A DNA stretch of 64,000 bases from Hofstenia miamia (taxonomy: Eukaryota; Xenacoelomorpha; Acoela): assembly GCA_004352715.1 (NCBI GenBank), contig SCFE01000082.1, positions 172,808 through 236,807 of the forward strand, written 5' to 3'. Below the pieces are notes generated by a model, which saw only the letters and a list, made by a program, of their open reading frames with translations, ran no database searches and had not been told where the DNA came from. Made by a program: the position numbers and the translations under genes. Of this stretch, positions 10,275 through 20,676 are shown one piece after another. Within the stretch, counting starts at the first letter, position 1. Every line of letters begins with the position of its first letter.

Positions 10275-11900
10275 ATGAAAGCTGCTGCTTGTTTACCTGT
10301 TCTCACTGCTATTCATGACCTGAGTGAACCCAGTGATCCAGTATGGATCCCAGTAGTCAATGAGAAGACTCATGGACATCTGAGTCCCCAGGAATGTGAT
10401 GTGCTTACTGCTCTTTTGTGCCAGCACCATGACATTCTCAACTATGGCTCAATCAGTGTTGGTAAGGCCATTGGGGAACAACACATGATTGAAACCAAAA
10501 GTGATCACCCATTTGGTTGCCAGCTCAGCAAGTACCAGAAAACCTATGGGCAGAATATGAACAGATCCTCAGTGATCTAATAGAGAGTAGTATTATTCAA
10601 AACAGCAACAGCCCTTATGTGGCACCCACAGTATTCATTCACCAAGGTGAGAAGTACCACCTTTGCATTGATTTCAGAAGATTAAATGATATCACCATCA
10701 AAGATGCATATCCTTTACCTCACATCAAGGATCTCTTATATGATGCCAGCAAATACAGTTTGTTCTTGTGCTTAGATCTCTGTAAAGCCTATTGGCAGAT
10801 ACCTATGAAGCCTGCCAACATCCTGAAAACCACTTTTATCACGCCATATGGCCTTTTCAAGTGTAAATATATGGCGTTCTGTCTTTGTAATGCCCTGGCT
10901 ACTTTTCAGCACTTCATTATGTGCAAGTTGTGGAATGGAGCCAACATTCTTGAACCAGGGATCATGGCATATATGGATGAAATTCTTGTTGCTGGACACA
11001 CATTCTCTGATTATTTGCATAAGTTGGGTCACCCTCTTAAGATCTTGTACAACTCTGATCTCTGGGTCAATGGCAATAAGTACTCACTTATTTGTTACCT
11101 TCTTAGGAAGGGTGATCAAACCCAGGAGAATTTCCATAAAAAACAATGTGAAAGGCCATCTTGATCACATTGAGACTCCACACTCTCACAAGGATGTCCA
11201 ATGCTTAATGGGCTTTCTGAATTATTATGGCTCATTCATTCCTGAGCTAGCTAATCAAACCAAACATATCTCTAATTTGCTCCAAAAGAACACCAAGTTT
11301 TGTTGGACCTGGGCAGAGCAAGAGGAGCTGGATTCTGTGAAACAAGAACTGAAGCAAATCCCAAGTTTAAATATGCCTGATTACTCCAAAGAGTTTATAG
11401 TTGATTGCAATGTGAGCTCTGTTGCCATCAGTGGTGTCTTAAGCCAATTGATAGTTGAGAAAGCCCAGTGCAGTACTTCAGCCAGAAGCTCCAAAGTGCT
11501 GAGTTAAATTATGGGGCTACTAAATCTGAGATGCTAGTGCTTGTTGAGAGCCTGAAGAAGTTCTGCTTCTTCATTTTAGGTCGCCAGTTTACTGTTTGCA
11601 CCAATAACTCTGTGCTAGCATAGCTTAAAAAGTTTTCCAGGGACAAATTGAACATTGTTGCCCAAGGGCTAGAGTATTTAAATGACTTCACCTTCACAAT
11701 CACCCACTGTTCAGGGAGACTCCACCTTAATGAAGACTATTTTACTGCCCTCCCCAGCTATGAGCAAAATCTCAGGAAGCTGCCTGGTGAAAAGACTCCT
11801 TTTGGGTTCATCCCAATGTGTGATTACAAACTTCTTTCCAAAATCAATGCTGATCAAAATGGGAAAGCAATCCTCCCCATCCTGGTGAAGGAAGAGATAT
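10275..11900 (+). pseudogene. Element B reverse transcriptase and RNase H (frameshifted, active site altered)
   Basis: RT starts around ILNYGSISVGKAIGEQHMIE (near 10430-10490). A frame change near 10520-10540 leads into the long piece 10517-11164, with LCIDFRRLNDITIKDAYPLP (10660-10720) and FLCLDLCKAYWQIPM. The catalytic box reads AYMDEILVAG (near 10966-10995), so the second catalytic Asp of YxDD has become Glu. Another frame change near 11090 gives the connection domain CLMGFLNYYGSFIPELANQ (near 11200-11256). RNase H begins FIVDCNVSSVAISGVLSQ, where the family's DAS is NVS, so a catalytic Asp is lost here too. This copy could not reverse-transcribe itself. Confidence 0.9.
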
Positions 11901-12454
11901 CTGAAAAGGAAGTTGCCATCCATCAACTACATGATAAGATCCTGTCAGAAATTATTGTGAAAGTAAACAACCCAAATCTTGCTATAAGCAATGTTGCTAA
12001 AAGATATTTCCAGCACTACCACTGGAAAATTACTGGAGCTGGGCTTCTCTATGCTCACAGTCAAAATAACTGGCTGGTGATTCCAGAATATTTTAAGAGG
12101 GACCTTGTCCAGAAGATCCACAAGCAAGGTCACCTAGGAATCATCCAGACCAAACAAACTTTTAATGCTCACTATGTTACTATAGGAATACAAGCTACTG
12201 TTCACAACATCATAGACAAGTGCAAAGCATGCCTGCTTCAGGGAGCCATACATTTTCTTCAAGTTCAGACCCAGAGACAACTCTCTGAGCAGGAGCAGAC
12301 CTCTGAACACTATGCACAAAGACAACTCTCTGTGGGGTACTCCAAGGAGACTAGAGTGCCTTTTGCTCAAATTAGTAACACAACCCCGTCCCAAATTAAC
12401 TCAAAACCCCCTCCTAGTCCCAGTCCTTCCTCCTGTGATTCAACTAGCATTTGA
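11900..12454 (+). pseudogene. Element B integrase N-terminal zinc region; catalytic core missing
   Basis: The reading frame 11648-12454 runs from the end of RNase H into the integrase zinc-binding region: IHKQGHLGIIQTKQTF...IIDKCKACLLQG (12115-12240) gives the H-x3-H ... C-x2-C spacing. Directly after CLLQG the frame goes to a Ser/Pro/Gln-rich tail ending PPPSPSPSSCDSTSI. The whole D,D(35)E core, present in element M as VDHFTKY / SDQG / YHPQ, is absent. That is an internal deletion compared with M, not just point decay. The same frame continues without shift, past two stop codons (12452 and 12590), into ORF3. Confidence 0.8.
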
Positions 12455-15400
12455 TGTAAGAGAGCAGAGGAAAGAAAAGCAAAAACATCAAAGGTTGGGG
12501 ATGAGATATTACACCTGTACTTCATTGTGACACAAAAGGCAGTCTGTTTGGTTCAAGATAACCTATCTGAGGAAACTAGAAACAAGCTGTGATGGACTTT
12601 TAACACTAAAGCACTAACTTGTTCCATCAATGTTATTCCATTCATTAATGATGCAGAACATAGGCCCAAGATTAATGCTATTACTTGTTATGATTTGAAA
12701 ATGCAAGGTGGCATGGCATGACCCTATTGGCAAATCACAGTTCACACTATGTTTGCCGAAGATTTTAACCTGTCCCATCTGTGCCAATTGCTGAACAGTA
12801 AGGAGAAGATTCAAAAATTCAAGTGCTATAACATCAATTTCAACAACCTGTTCATTGTTTCCTTCTTTTGCATAAACAAGGTAACCCACCCCAAAATCAT
12901 GGAGAAAATTGAGAGCACTTACCAGCTCACTAAAGTTGAGAATATTTGCATCATAATGTTTTTGAAAGAGTAGTACCAAGACAATATCCTGGACTAAGTT
13001 GAGAACCTACACTTTCACATGGAGAATTTCAGAGTCCTCTACAGCAGTTCATACAGGCCAACTAGCATGTACAACACTAACATCATTTCAGCCACCAAGC
13101 TTTGCCTTTTCACAGAGCACAGCCACATTACAGGAAATTGATTAGGTTTGGAAAACCTTAAGGCAGATCACAATCTGGAAGCAGAATGGCCTACAATTAA
13201 TATCTGCAGTCCCAACTCTCAGTACAATTGCTCAGTTGAAAGAGTCTTAGCCAAGTTACATCTCTCACATTATATGCAGGACCATCAGAACTTTTCTGAG
13301 AAGTTGTTTTCTGAGAAATTTACACCTGCAATTCAATCACGTGGAGCCATGTGGATATTAGCTGCCTTTCTTAAAGTTGACCTTCAGATTCAGTTGCCTT
13401 TGGACAAGCTGACTCAAGAAAAACTCACTAAACAATGCCCCCACAAGATTGCTATTGGTTCTGCTGCTTGGAAGGTGAAAAATTAGTTGCTACACTCCTG
13501 CTCACTGCCCACTTCCCCAGAGAAGTCAAAGAAAGCCATGGAAAACTTTGAAAANNNNNNNNNNNNNNNNNNNNNNNNNNNNNNNNNNNNNNNNNNNNNN
13601 NNNNNNNNNNNNNNNNNNNNNNNNNNNNNNNNNNNNNNNNNNNNNNNNNNNNNNNNNNNNNNNNNNNNNNNNNNNNNNNNNNNNNNNNNNNNNNNNNNNN
13701 NNNNNNNNNNNNNNNNNNNNNNNNNNNNNNNNNNNNNNNNNNNNNNNNNNNNNNNNNNNNNNNNNNNNNNNNNNNNNNGTCAAAGAAAGCCATGGAAAAC
13801 TTTGAAAAGTACTATGCTCACCTCATCAGATCTAGTGGCCCACTTGGTTATCTTCCACCACAAATGATCATGAACTGTTTAGGAGTTGCCTTTTCAGACT
13901 TAAATATTTTCTCAGATATGCTCAAAAAGTATATGTGGGGAGCCACCACTGAAACCAAGTTTCCATCACTCAACTCTGAATATGTGCCTCTGTGCACCAG
14001 CTGACTCATGTGCTGTAAGCATGGCTCAACTAATCAGTTCCTTGAGCTTGTAGGTCACTATGGCATTCATACATGCACAGAGATCTTGTTCAACTTGGAG
14101 TGCCTTAACTATCCAGAGTGCAGATATAGCCAGCTAAAAAAGACTCAGCAACAGGCAACAAAAGATGGCAAAATCATCCCCATCACTGTCCTAGGACAGA
14201 GAATAAAGTCACCTGAACAGCTGTATTGTGAGGAAGAACTCTTATCCTCATCAGCAATAGAAGTGTTGCCAGCAACTAAAGCCTTGATCAAAGCTGTTAA
14301 CTTGGAGAAGTTTTCTGGAGTTGCAGTCTCACTGAAACTTATGCCCACTTGATCCCTTACTGACAACAAAAGGATCCTCACAATTGAACACTGCCCCAAC
14401 AAGTTCACCAACAAGCCAGCAATCCTTGATTTATTTGTTGAGCCTAATAGTGACAATGATGTACTAGGTCTTATGAAATGGTGTCTTACTAAGATGCTTA
14501 CCAAAGTGGAACTGGTCCTCCTACTATTGCCAGGGCAACAACTTGCCCTGGATGTAGAGTGCACCACAGCCCATCTATGCATCACAATGCCTCAGATAGA
14601 GGACTTACAGAGCCACAGACTCTGCAGAGCTTTCTGGGAATCAATTCAAGAGGCCAAAATTAACTACCCTGTTACCATTGGAACAGCCTCACTCAGGAAC
14701 AAGTCAAGCTTTGCACAACTGGAAGATAATGTCAAGAAGAATAACCTCCTCTGCATTCTGCCTCCTTGTCTGCCAACCCCACTAATCCTGCTGTCCTGGA
14801 GAGTCTGGCATGGAAGGAAAAAGGTTTCTGCCCATCTCTCTGATCATATTAACTATGTGTCAACCACTGCTGAAGTCAACAAGGCAATGCAAACTAAAGA
14901 ATACAAGGAAACCCATGATATGTTGTTAGAAGGTGGAAATCCAGAACAAGTCTACATTGATGGAAAACTTACTATTAAAGATATATTTCAGAAGGGGCAG
15001 CCCATCTCTACCCAATTGGAGAAAATCCACTGAACCATTAATTCTTTAGATCCTCACATTGTAATACTGTTCCAGGCAGGAGGAGACTTAATTTGGAGGA
15101 ACAAAGCTGAAATGATTACCTGATATTATGATGTCACAAAGTGCATCAAAATAATCACAATGTTACATGCTGGCATTAATGATCCTGAAGAAATGACATT
15201 ACTACAAGTGAATGAATATTTTTCTCTTTTTGTTGACCACACTATGCAAATGGGATCATTATGGGAGATTTTCCTCCACTTATAGCCTGACAAAAAAATC
15301 AGTGCAGAGGATGCCCACACCTCTGATACCAATGCCTTAGTGACACTCCTCATCACCCTCAAGGGCCTCAGGTTATATGGACATTTTTTACAATACATTT

Positions 15401-15640
15401 ACTCAGAGATTAAACATGTTACAATGTAATTGCCCCATCAGTTCTAGGCTACTTGAGCTAAAGTGATTCAGACTACACAGTGAAACAGTCACACAATGGG
15501 AGGCACTCATGCAAGTAACTCAGTGAACACATTATGCAGAGGTTTCATCTTGGGATGATGTGCTGGCAAAAGAAATGGTTGAAGAAGCCCAAAAGTTGTT
15601 GTGTGGTCCTACTGTAGAGTTGCTACCTCAAAATAAACCA
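12455..15640 (+). pseudogene. Element B ORF3: long extra protein between pol and the 3' LTR, unknown family
   Basis: About 900-1000 codons of decayed coding sequence downstream of pol, in the same frame as the end of pol up to the N gap and continuing after it once the overlap is allowed for. Landmarks: FINDAEHRPKINAITCYDL (near 12640-12700), NYNCSVERVLAKLHLSHYM-like piece (13210-13280), AMENFEKYYAHLIRSSGPLG (13790-13850), LDLFVEPNSDNDVLGLMKWC (14430-14480), HLSDHINYVSTTAEVNKAMQ (14830-14890), AGGDLIWRNKAEM (15080-15115), VNEYFSLFVDHT and SWDDVLAKEM near the end. In-frame stops include 13484, 14002, 14350 and 15031. Element A carries the same C-terminal third. I recognise no domain; envelope, chromodomain, dUTPase and second RNase H do not fit what I see. 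Confidence 0.75.
13555..13778. other. Assembly gap (224 N) that looks artefactual
   Basis: The 30 bases before the gap (13525-13554) are repeated exactly after it (13779-13808). The flanking contigs therefore overlap, and probably no sequence is missing; ORF3 reads through if the overlap is collapsed. Confidence 0.85.
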
Positions 15641-15642
15641 TG

Positions 15643-15654
15643 CAATGGGGGGCA
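15643..15654 (+). promoter_or_regulatory. Polypurine tract of element B
   Basis: CAATGGGGGGCA abuts the TGTAGA start of the 3' LTR, identical to the tract in element A. Confidence 0.8.
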
Positions 15655-16554
15655 TGTAGAGTCACTCAGGGCCCTATATTTTATTTTATTGGCACTCTCT
15701 TTGATCAATTTATTGCTATTCCAATTATTAATCCAGTGATTTTTATTGATTTTTAGTGTTTTGAACTTAGGTTTCAAATTTGTTATAATTGTCCCCTTGA
15801 TTAAAGTGTATGTGTAAATTGCTCATTGAATTTGCAAGGGAATTAAGTGAATTTTGTAAATGGTAAATATTTACCTTTTTCTTTGTATAAAAATAGGGAA
15901 CTCATTGCTGCAAAAGTCAAATAAATTTTGTTCTGGCTGGATAACCTTTGCTTCTTTACTTACTTTATATTACTTACCCTTTTTAGCATCATTATTAATA
16001 TGATAAGTATCTGCTTGTAAGATCCAGCAATAATGTGGGAGGAACTCCACTGTGCCTGGGGCAATAAATCACTCTTTGACAGATGTGAGCCCATATTGTT
16101 GTTGCTCTAAGGCTATGCATAGGTGTAGGGAATAAAAGAGTTTATATTCAATTAATTGTACATGCACTTAACAACACACTATGCAAATATAATATGCCAT
16201 TGGTGTATGTGAATACGTGGTAACTACATGTTATTATATCTTATTACATGAGCTGAGATAAAAAGAACACTGAGCTAAAGTTGTTATTGAGTTAGAAATT
16301 AAACTTGAGACACACAATTAGCACTTTGGCAAGTATGGATGGTTTCTTATGATTTGGCTTCAGCATGATGCCATGTAAATTGGTCACTAGCTGGAATGCT
16401 TTCTTGGAAATGGTTTTGGTTCATTTTTCTACAGTGAAATTGGTGAACTAACAATCTTCATTTGTTTTGTTAGAGTATGGGCTGCTCTCATCGATGGTGA
16501 TCTCTTGCAACCTTTGTACTACTTGAGCTGCTAGACACGCCCTATGATTCTACA
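15655..16554 (+). repeat. 3' LTR of element B (900 bp)
   Basis: TGTAGAGTCACTCAGGGCCC to GATTCTACA; a full-length match to 5716-6612 with scattered substitutions. It is followed directly by ATGG, the second copy of the target duplication. Confidence 0.92.
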
Positions 16555-16558
16555 ATGG
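16555..16558. repeat. Target-site duplication of element B, right copy (ATGG)
   Basis: Pairs with 5712-5715. Removing the element and one copy restores a continuous pol reading frame of M on the minus strand across the joint. Confidence 0.85.
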
Positions 16559-17140
16559 GTTTGTCATGCTTGGTTTCTATAGCATGTTCTTCACCTATAA
16601 CTTGCCCAACACTAATTATTCCATAATTAAAAACCTTGTTATTACTTTTCCAAACTGCTACCAATGATTGCTCTTTTCATTATTCAGATGAGGATGAGTA
16701 TCTCCATTTACTGTAGGAATTTTTATGGGACTAGAAAGTTCTTCAAGATTGTGAATCACTGTACATATCAAGAAACAAGAACTGTTAACACTTTCTATCC
16801 AAACAGGGACAACCACTATTTCCAACTGGGAAGTATCAAATCATACAGTTTTTCCTCATTGAACATGGCATAAGTCAGGTGAAAACATTACTCCCCATAC
16901 ATATTTACCCTATTGTCTGGCTACCATAATATCTCTGTTAATGTTAGTGTTGGTAAAAACAGCAGCTCTCATCCAATGTTTTGCTTCCAGGTAGACAGGC
17001 TCAGTTAACTTAAAATATATCTCTTTTTCTGGAATAGTAGTTAATTGCAGCATTGCTTCCTGATCCTTAATAGAGATCATATTACTTTTGCAGTCAATAA
17101 TGCATGCATTCTGTTCTAAGAAATCATTCCCTAATATAAG
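16559..17140 (-). pseudogene. Element M pol, segment between protease and RT
   Basis: Minus-strand decayed coding sequence right of the insertion. Close to the junction it reads GQVIGEEHAIETKHDKP, matching SVGKAIGEQHMIETKSDHP just upstream of RT in element B. This fixes the insertion point between protease and RT fingers. Stops prevent a long frame. Confidence 0.7.
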
Positions 17141-17143
17141 ATC

Positions 17144-17380
17144 CTAGGTGTCTACTACAATTAGGTTGACTTCAAATGGCTCCTGATGAATGCACATTCT
17201 AATATCACACAGTTTTCCCATCAGGGAGATGTTATTTCCCAAAGCATCTATGAGTTTACCCAATAAAGGGTCTAAAGTGTCTTGTGTAATACATAAACCT
17301 TTACAACATTCATTGCTGATGATAGAGGCAGCAGCTCCAATATCAATAGTTGCATTAATTATGTGTCCATTTATCTCCAC
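17144..17380 (-). pseudogene. Element M retropepsin segment
   Basis: Aspartic-protease segment of 78 codons: NATIDIGAAASIISNECC where the family has DTGA (Thr to Ile at the active site, so probably inactive), then KLIDALGNNISLMGKL and a C-terminal FEVNLIVVDT. It aligns throughout with the protease of element B (TIDTGASASIISNTCC, LLDALGNSILLKG, FLVDLIVVDT). The downstream ILGNDFL hallmark is present in altered form near 17115-17140, after a stop. Confidence 0.85.
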
Positions 17381-17578
17381 AGGAATTATATTTCTCCTTA
17401 TAAAACTGTTGATTACAAGGATGTCCTGTGTACATTTTAGAGGAGTCAGTGCTCCTTTTACTTTAAATTCTCAGGTGGTGGTAATTCATCATCCATCAAA
17501 TCAACTAAATTCTCAGTGGGGATCAGTTTCATCAAGAAAAAATCCCTCTCCATCAGCTATTAACTGTATAGTGGCATA

Positions 17579-17620
17579 ACAATTTGATCACAAATGCCCC
17601 TTTTGCCCACATCAGAAGAA
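17579..17620 (-). pseudogene. Element M gag zinc knuckle (damaged)
   Basis: The minus strand reads FF*CGQKGHL*SNC, i.e. a C-x2-C-x4-H-x4-C knuckle in which the first Cys is Phe and two positions are TGA. CCHC knuckles at the end of gag bind the RNA genome. Confidence 0.7.
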
Positions 17621-17933
17621 TCTGACTGGCGCCATATCAAATTCCTCTTAAAGGGGCAGCTTTCTTGAAAGAACTGATTTCCTTCCAATTGGGCTTACTT
17701 GATTCAGATTTGCTCTTGACTCCAGTTAATTCAATGACATCTTTATCTATATGGTTTGAATTCTGGATCATATATATGACACTATTAGCCTTCCAAATAA
17801 TTTTGTGTAAATTTTCTTCCAGATTGCATTTTACCTCTAGTTGATTACAGATGTATTGAGGAAAACCCCAACAGATGTAAGAATAGAGATCCTGTTTTGA
17901 GTACTATGCAGATAAACTACTAAGCTGAAATAA

Positions 17934-19157
17934 TCATTCTACCTGGGTGATATAGTTCTGAATGTCATCACCTTTCTTAAAAGACATATTGCTTAGTAGG
18001 GTTTTATACTGATGCTTGATATGTGGAGCTCTATAATGGTCTTCAAAGAACCCAACTAGCAACTGATAGTCTGTTTTAATGGTATGATCAAACATAACAT
18101 ATTGGTTGTAGGCCAAACCACTAAGGTACAAAGGAAACTGAGATATGGTGGCTTCTTGAGATTTCCAATATTGTTTCATGGTGAGTTCAAATATGAAAAA
18201 TCACTCATCAAATGACTGAGACAATGCATCAATTTGGCTGGTAAATTTCAGAAGTACTGAGTGCTTGCTAAACAATTCTTGTCCACCACTCAATTTGGGA
18301 GGAAGAATAGACTTCTGCTACTTGTCCAAAGGCTGTCTCTTATATCACTTACATGCTCATTAATTGTAGGTACAACAGTAGTATTAACTGGATCAGGTAT
18401 AGCTGAAACAAAGCAGGCTTGAGGAGTAGCCACAGTAGCTAGAGTAGATACATTAGTGATGAGTAAAAGTAGGATGACAATTTGAAGTACAAAAATATGC
18501 TGAATGAGGAGTTGATGCTGGTATATATTGTTCATTTCTAGACTTGGTAGCAACTTCCAGTTGCAACAATAACATTTGAGCAAACTGGTTCATAATTTTC
18601 TCACCCAAAACATCAAGAGCCTCCTCTAGTGCAGCACAGGAAACATAGTTTTCATACATGTGCCTAGGCAAAAGAAGTTCCTCACTAGTCTTCACAGTTT
18701 TTAATTCATGTATTTGTAACTCTAAAGCCATGGTTGATTCCAGCATTTGTCTTTCCATCCATTGAAAGGCAACATGCTGAGTGTTCAACACTGCTTGCAA
18801 AGACTTGACATTGCACTCACATTCCATTCACATGGCCACTTGTTGAGATAATGAATCTTTTAAATGTTCAATTTCCATTTGATGAGCATCTAGATGTGGG
18901 GTAGGTTGACAGGGATTGCTAAAACTGCTGTAAGGACAAACAGGAATTGTTAGAGCATTCTGAGTATTCAAAATTTGATGATCATTTCTCTGAGAAACCT
19001 GACTAGGAGAATTTGGTAGTAATAAATTAAAAAATGATCCAATGGTACAAGGGGTAATGTCCAGGCTACCACCACTTGTACAGGGGATGTTCTGCATGAC
19101 AGGAGTCCCAAAATGAGGAGAACAAACAACTGTATGATTAAAATCCATAAAAAACAA
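17934..19157 (-). pseudogene. Element M gag (broken)
   Basis: Reading leftward: an N-terminal piece at 18828-19157 (PCTSGGSLDITPCTIGSFF, rich in Pro/Ser/Asn), a probable coiled-coil piece at 18453-18827 (MERQMLESTMALELQIHEL), and a capsid-like piece at 17934-18179 (LAYNQYVMFDHTIKTDYQLL, EDHYRAPHIKHQYKTLLSN). Each has a counterpart in the same order in element B. Stops separate the pieces. The start of gag is probably the Met at 19157, since the upstream sequence is leader. Confidence 0.8.
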
Positions 19158-19835
19158 TACTTTTCAAATAACTAGATAACTGACAGTTGGGAGCACTCTC
19201 CCCAACAACCAACATGTAGAGGTTCAAGACAACAAATAAACACCAAAAGGGTACAGCATTATTAGGTAATAAATACAACAAGTAGAAGCANCTTCCAGCC
19301 TTAAGATCTTGCAAAGTTTATTGGTTCTCGATTTTAATTGGATCGCTTGATTTTTGGAGTATAAAAACCTACTATTCTTTTGAAAAAATTATTATACGTC
19401 TTAAAACAAAAACATGTGTGATGATGAACGTTATAAACGAAGTAAGCTTTTCAAAGCACTTGAAGATGTGGGTAATAACCCATCTGGCACCCGAATATCG
19501 CCTTATGACTTGTACAGGGGATGTTCTGCATGACAGGAGTCCCAAAATGAGGAGAACAAACAACTGTATGATTAAAATCCATAAAAAACAATACTTTTCA
19601 AATAACTAGATAACTGACAGTTGGGAGCACTCTCCCCAACAACCAACATGTAGAGGTTCAAGACAACAAATAAACACCAAAAGGGTACAGCATTATTAGG
19701 TAATAAATACAACAAGTAGAAGCACAGAGATAACAGAACTTAAACAAGTAACAACAAAATGAATTAAGAACATCAAATGACCATTGACAGTAACAGTTGT
19801 TCAGGATCATGTCAGGAGTCCTGTCATGGTCACCA
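19158..19835 (-). other. Element M 5' leader with primer-binding site and assembly duplication
   Basis: Between gag and the 5' LTR. The minus strand has TGGTGACCATGACAGGACTC (19816-19835) directly after the LTR, a primer-binding site. A single N at 19291 is followed by 216 bases unrelated to the leader (19292-19507) and then by a repeat of 19075-19290 (19508-19724), which suggests mis-joined contigs. Confidence 0.65.
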
Positions 19836-20676
19836 TGTAGAATTGTGGGCTGGCACTCTAATTACACTATAGAACTCATTATTACAGCAGAAGGTTGTAG
19901 TAGTGACCTTAGTATAACAGCCCTGAGTCCAGTAAATTAACATAGAGAATTTATTAGAACAAACATTGGTAATTCATCCAAGTAACTAAGATTTTTAGGT
20001 AAAATCCAAGATGACCAATTCATATGGCTTCCAGCCAAAGTGATATCCAAAAAGAGAAGTGCTTAACCTGAGTGAATGGTGCTACCCTAATTGTCTCACA
20101 TTTCATTATCTATCTCATTGCTAACAATAAAAATCTCATTTGCATTGTTATCTCTCATCTCACTAAATAATAGCATGTAGTTACNGTGCATGTACTTGTT
20201 GCAATAGAATGACAGGTTTATTATTTTCCTATACATAGCTGTATACATAACCTAAAAGGCTAGATGGATCTCTAGATGCTATGTGTCATGTCAGTACTTG
20301 AGGAAAGTACTCCCAAATTGTTGCCTTAACTTACACAGTTATTTGCCTATTGAAAAAGAAAGTTAATAAAATAAATGGTAAATGGTAGAGTAGTTGAAGT
20401 TAGATAAAATCTATTAACCATTTTCTACATTATTGCTCAATTTATACAATTCAAATTATTACCTGTCTTTGTTTACAACTAAAGATCATATGATAATCAT
20501 GTCATGTTTTCTCTCGCAATTTAATTTGAGCAATAATAATATGTAGCACTTAATCAAAGGGACATTAAATTATTTTCGTAAACTAAAACCAAAATGAGAC
20601 TTTATGTAATACTGACGTCATTGCAAATATAAAATCAAGAGATAATGATCATAAAATTTCCCTAAGTGACTCTACA
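19836..20676 (-). repeat. 5' LTR of element M
   Basis: On the minus strand it starts TGTAGAGTCACT (complement of 20665-20676) and ends TCTACA (complement of 19836-19841), the termini used by elements A and B. A shared internal block, GTAACTACATG followed by TTATT, lies near 20172-20183 (interrupted by a single N at 20185). It is otherwise diverged from the B LTRs, in line with M being an older, related family. Confidence 0.75.

Larger units (their letters stand above)
5716..16554 (+). mobile_element. Element B: complete but decayed Ty3/gypsy-type LTR retrotransposon, nested in element M
   Basis: Order: 5' LTR, primer-binding site, gag, protease, RT, RNase H, integrase zinc region, ORF3, polypurine tract, 3' LTR, flanked by ATGG duplications. 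The 10.8-kb span includes an apparent false duplication of about 1 kb (7881-8853 against 8855-9885) and a 224-N gap that looks artefactual (13555-13778), so the true element is probably about 9.6 kb. The two LTRs differ by a few percent by eye, so insertion is not recent. Coding regions carry stops and frameshifts, the RT box reads YMDE instead of YMDD, and the integrase core is missing, so this copy is not autonomous. Confidence 0.93.

Noticed and set aside
12455-15640. ORF3 as a retroviral envelope gene
   Set aside because: No signal peptide, furin-like site, fusion peptide or C-terminal membrane anchor is visible in either copy.
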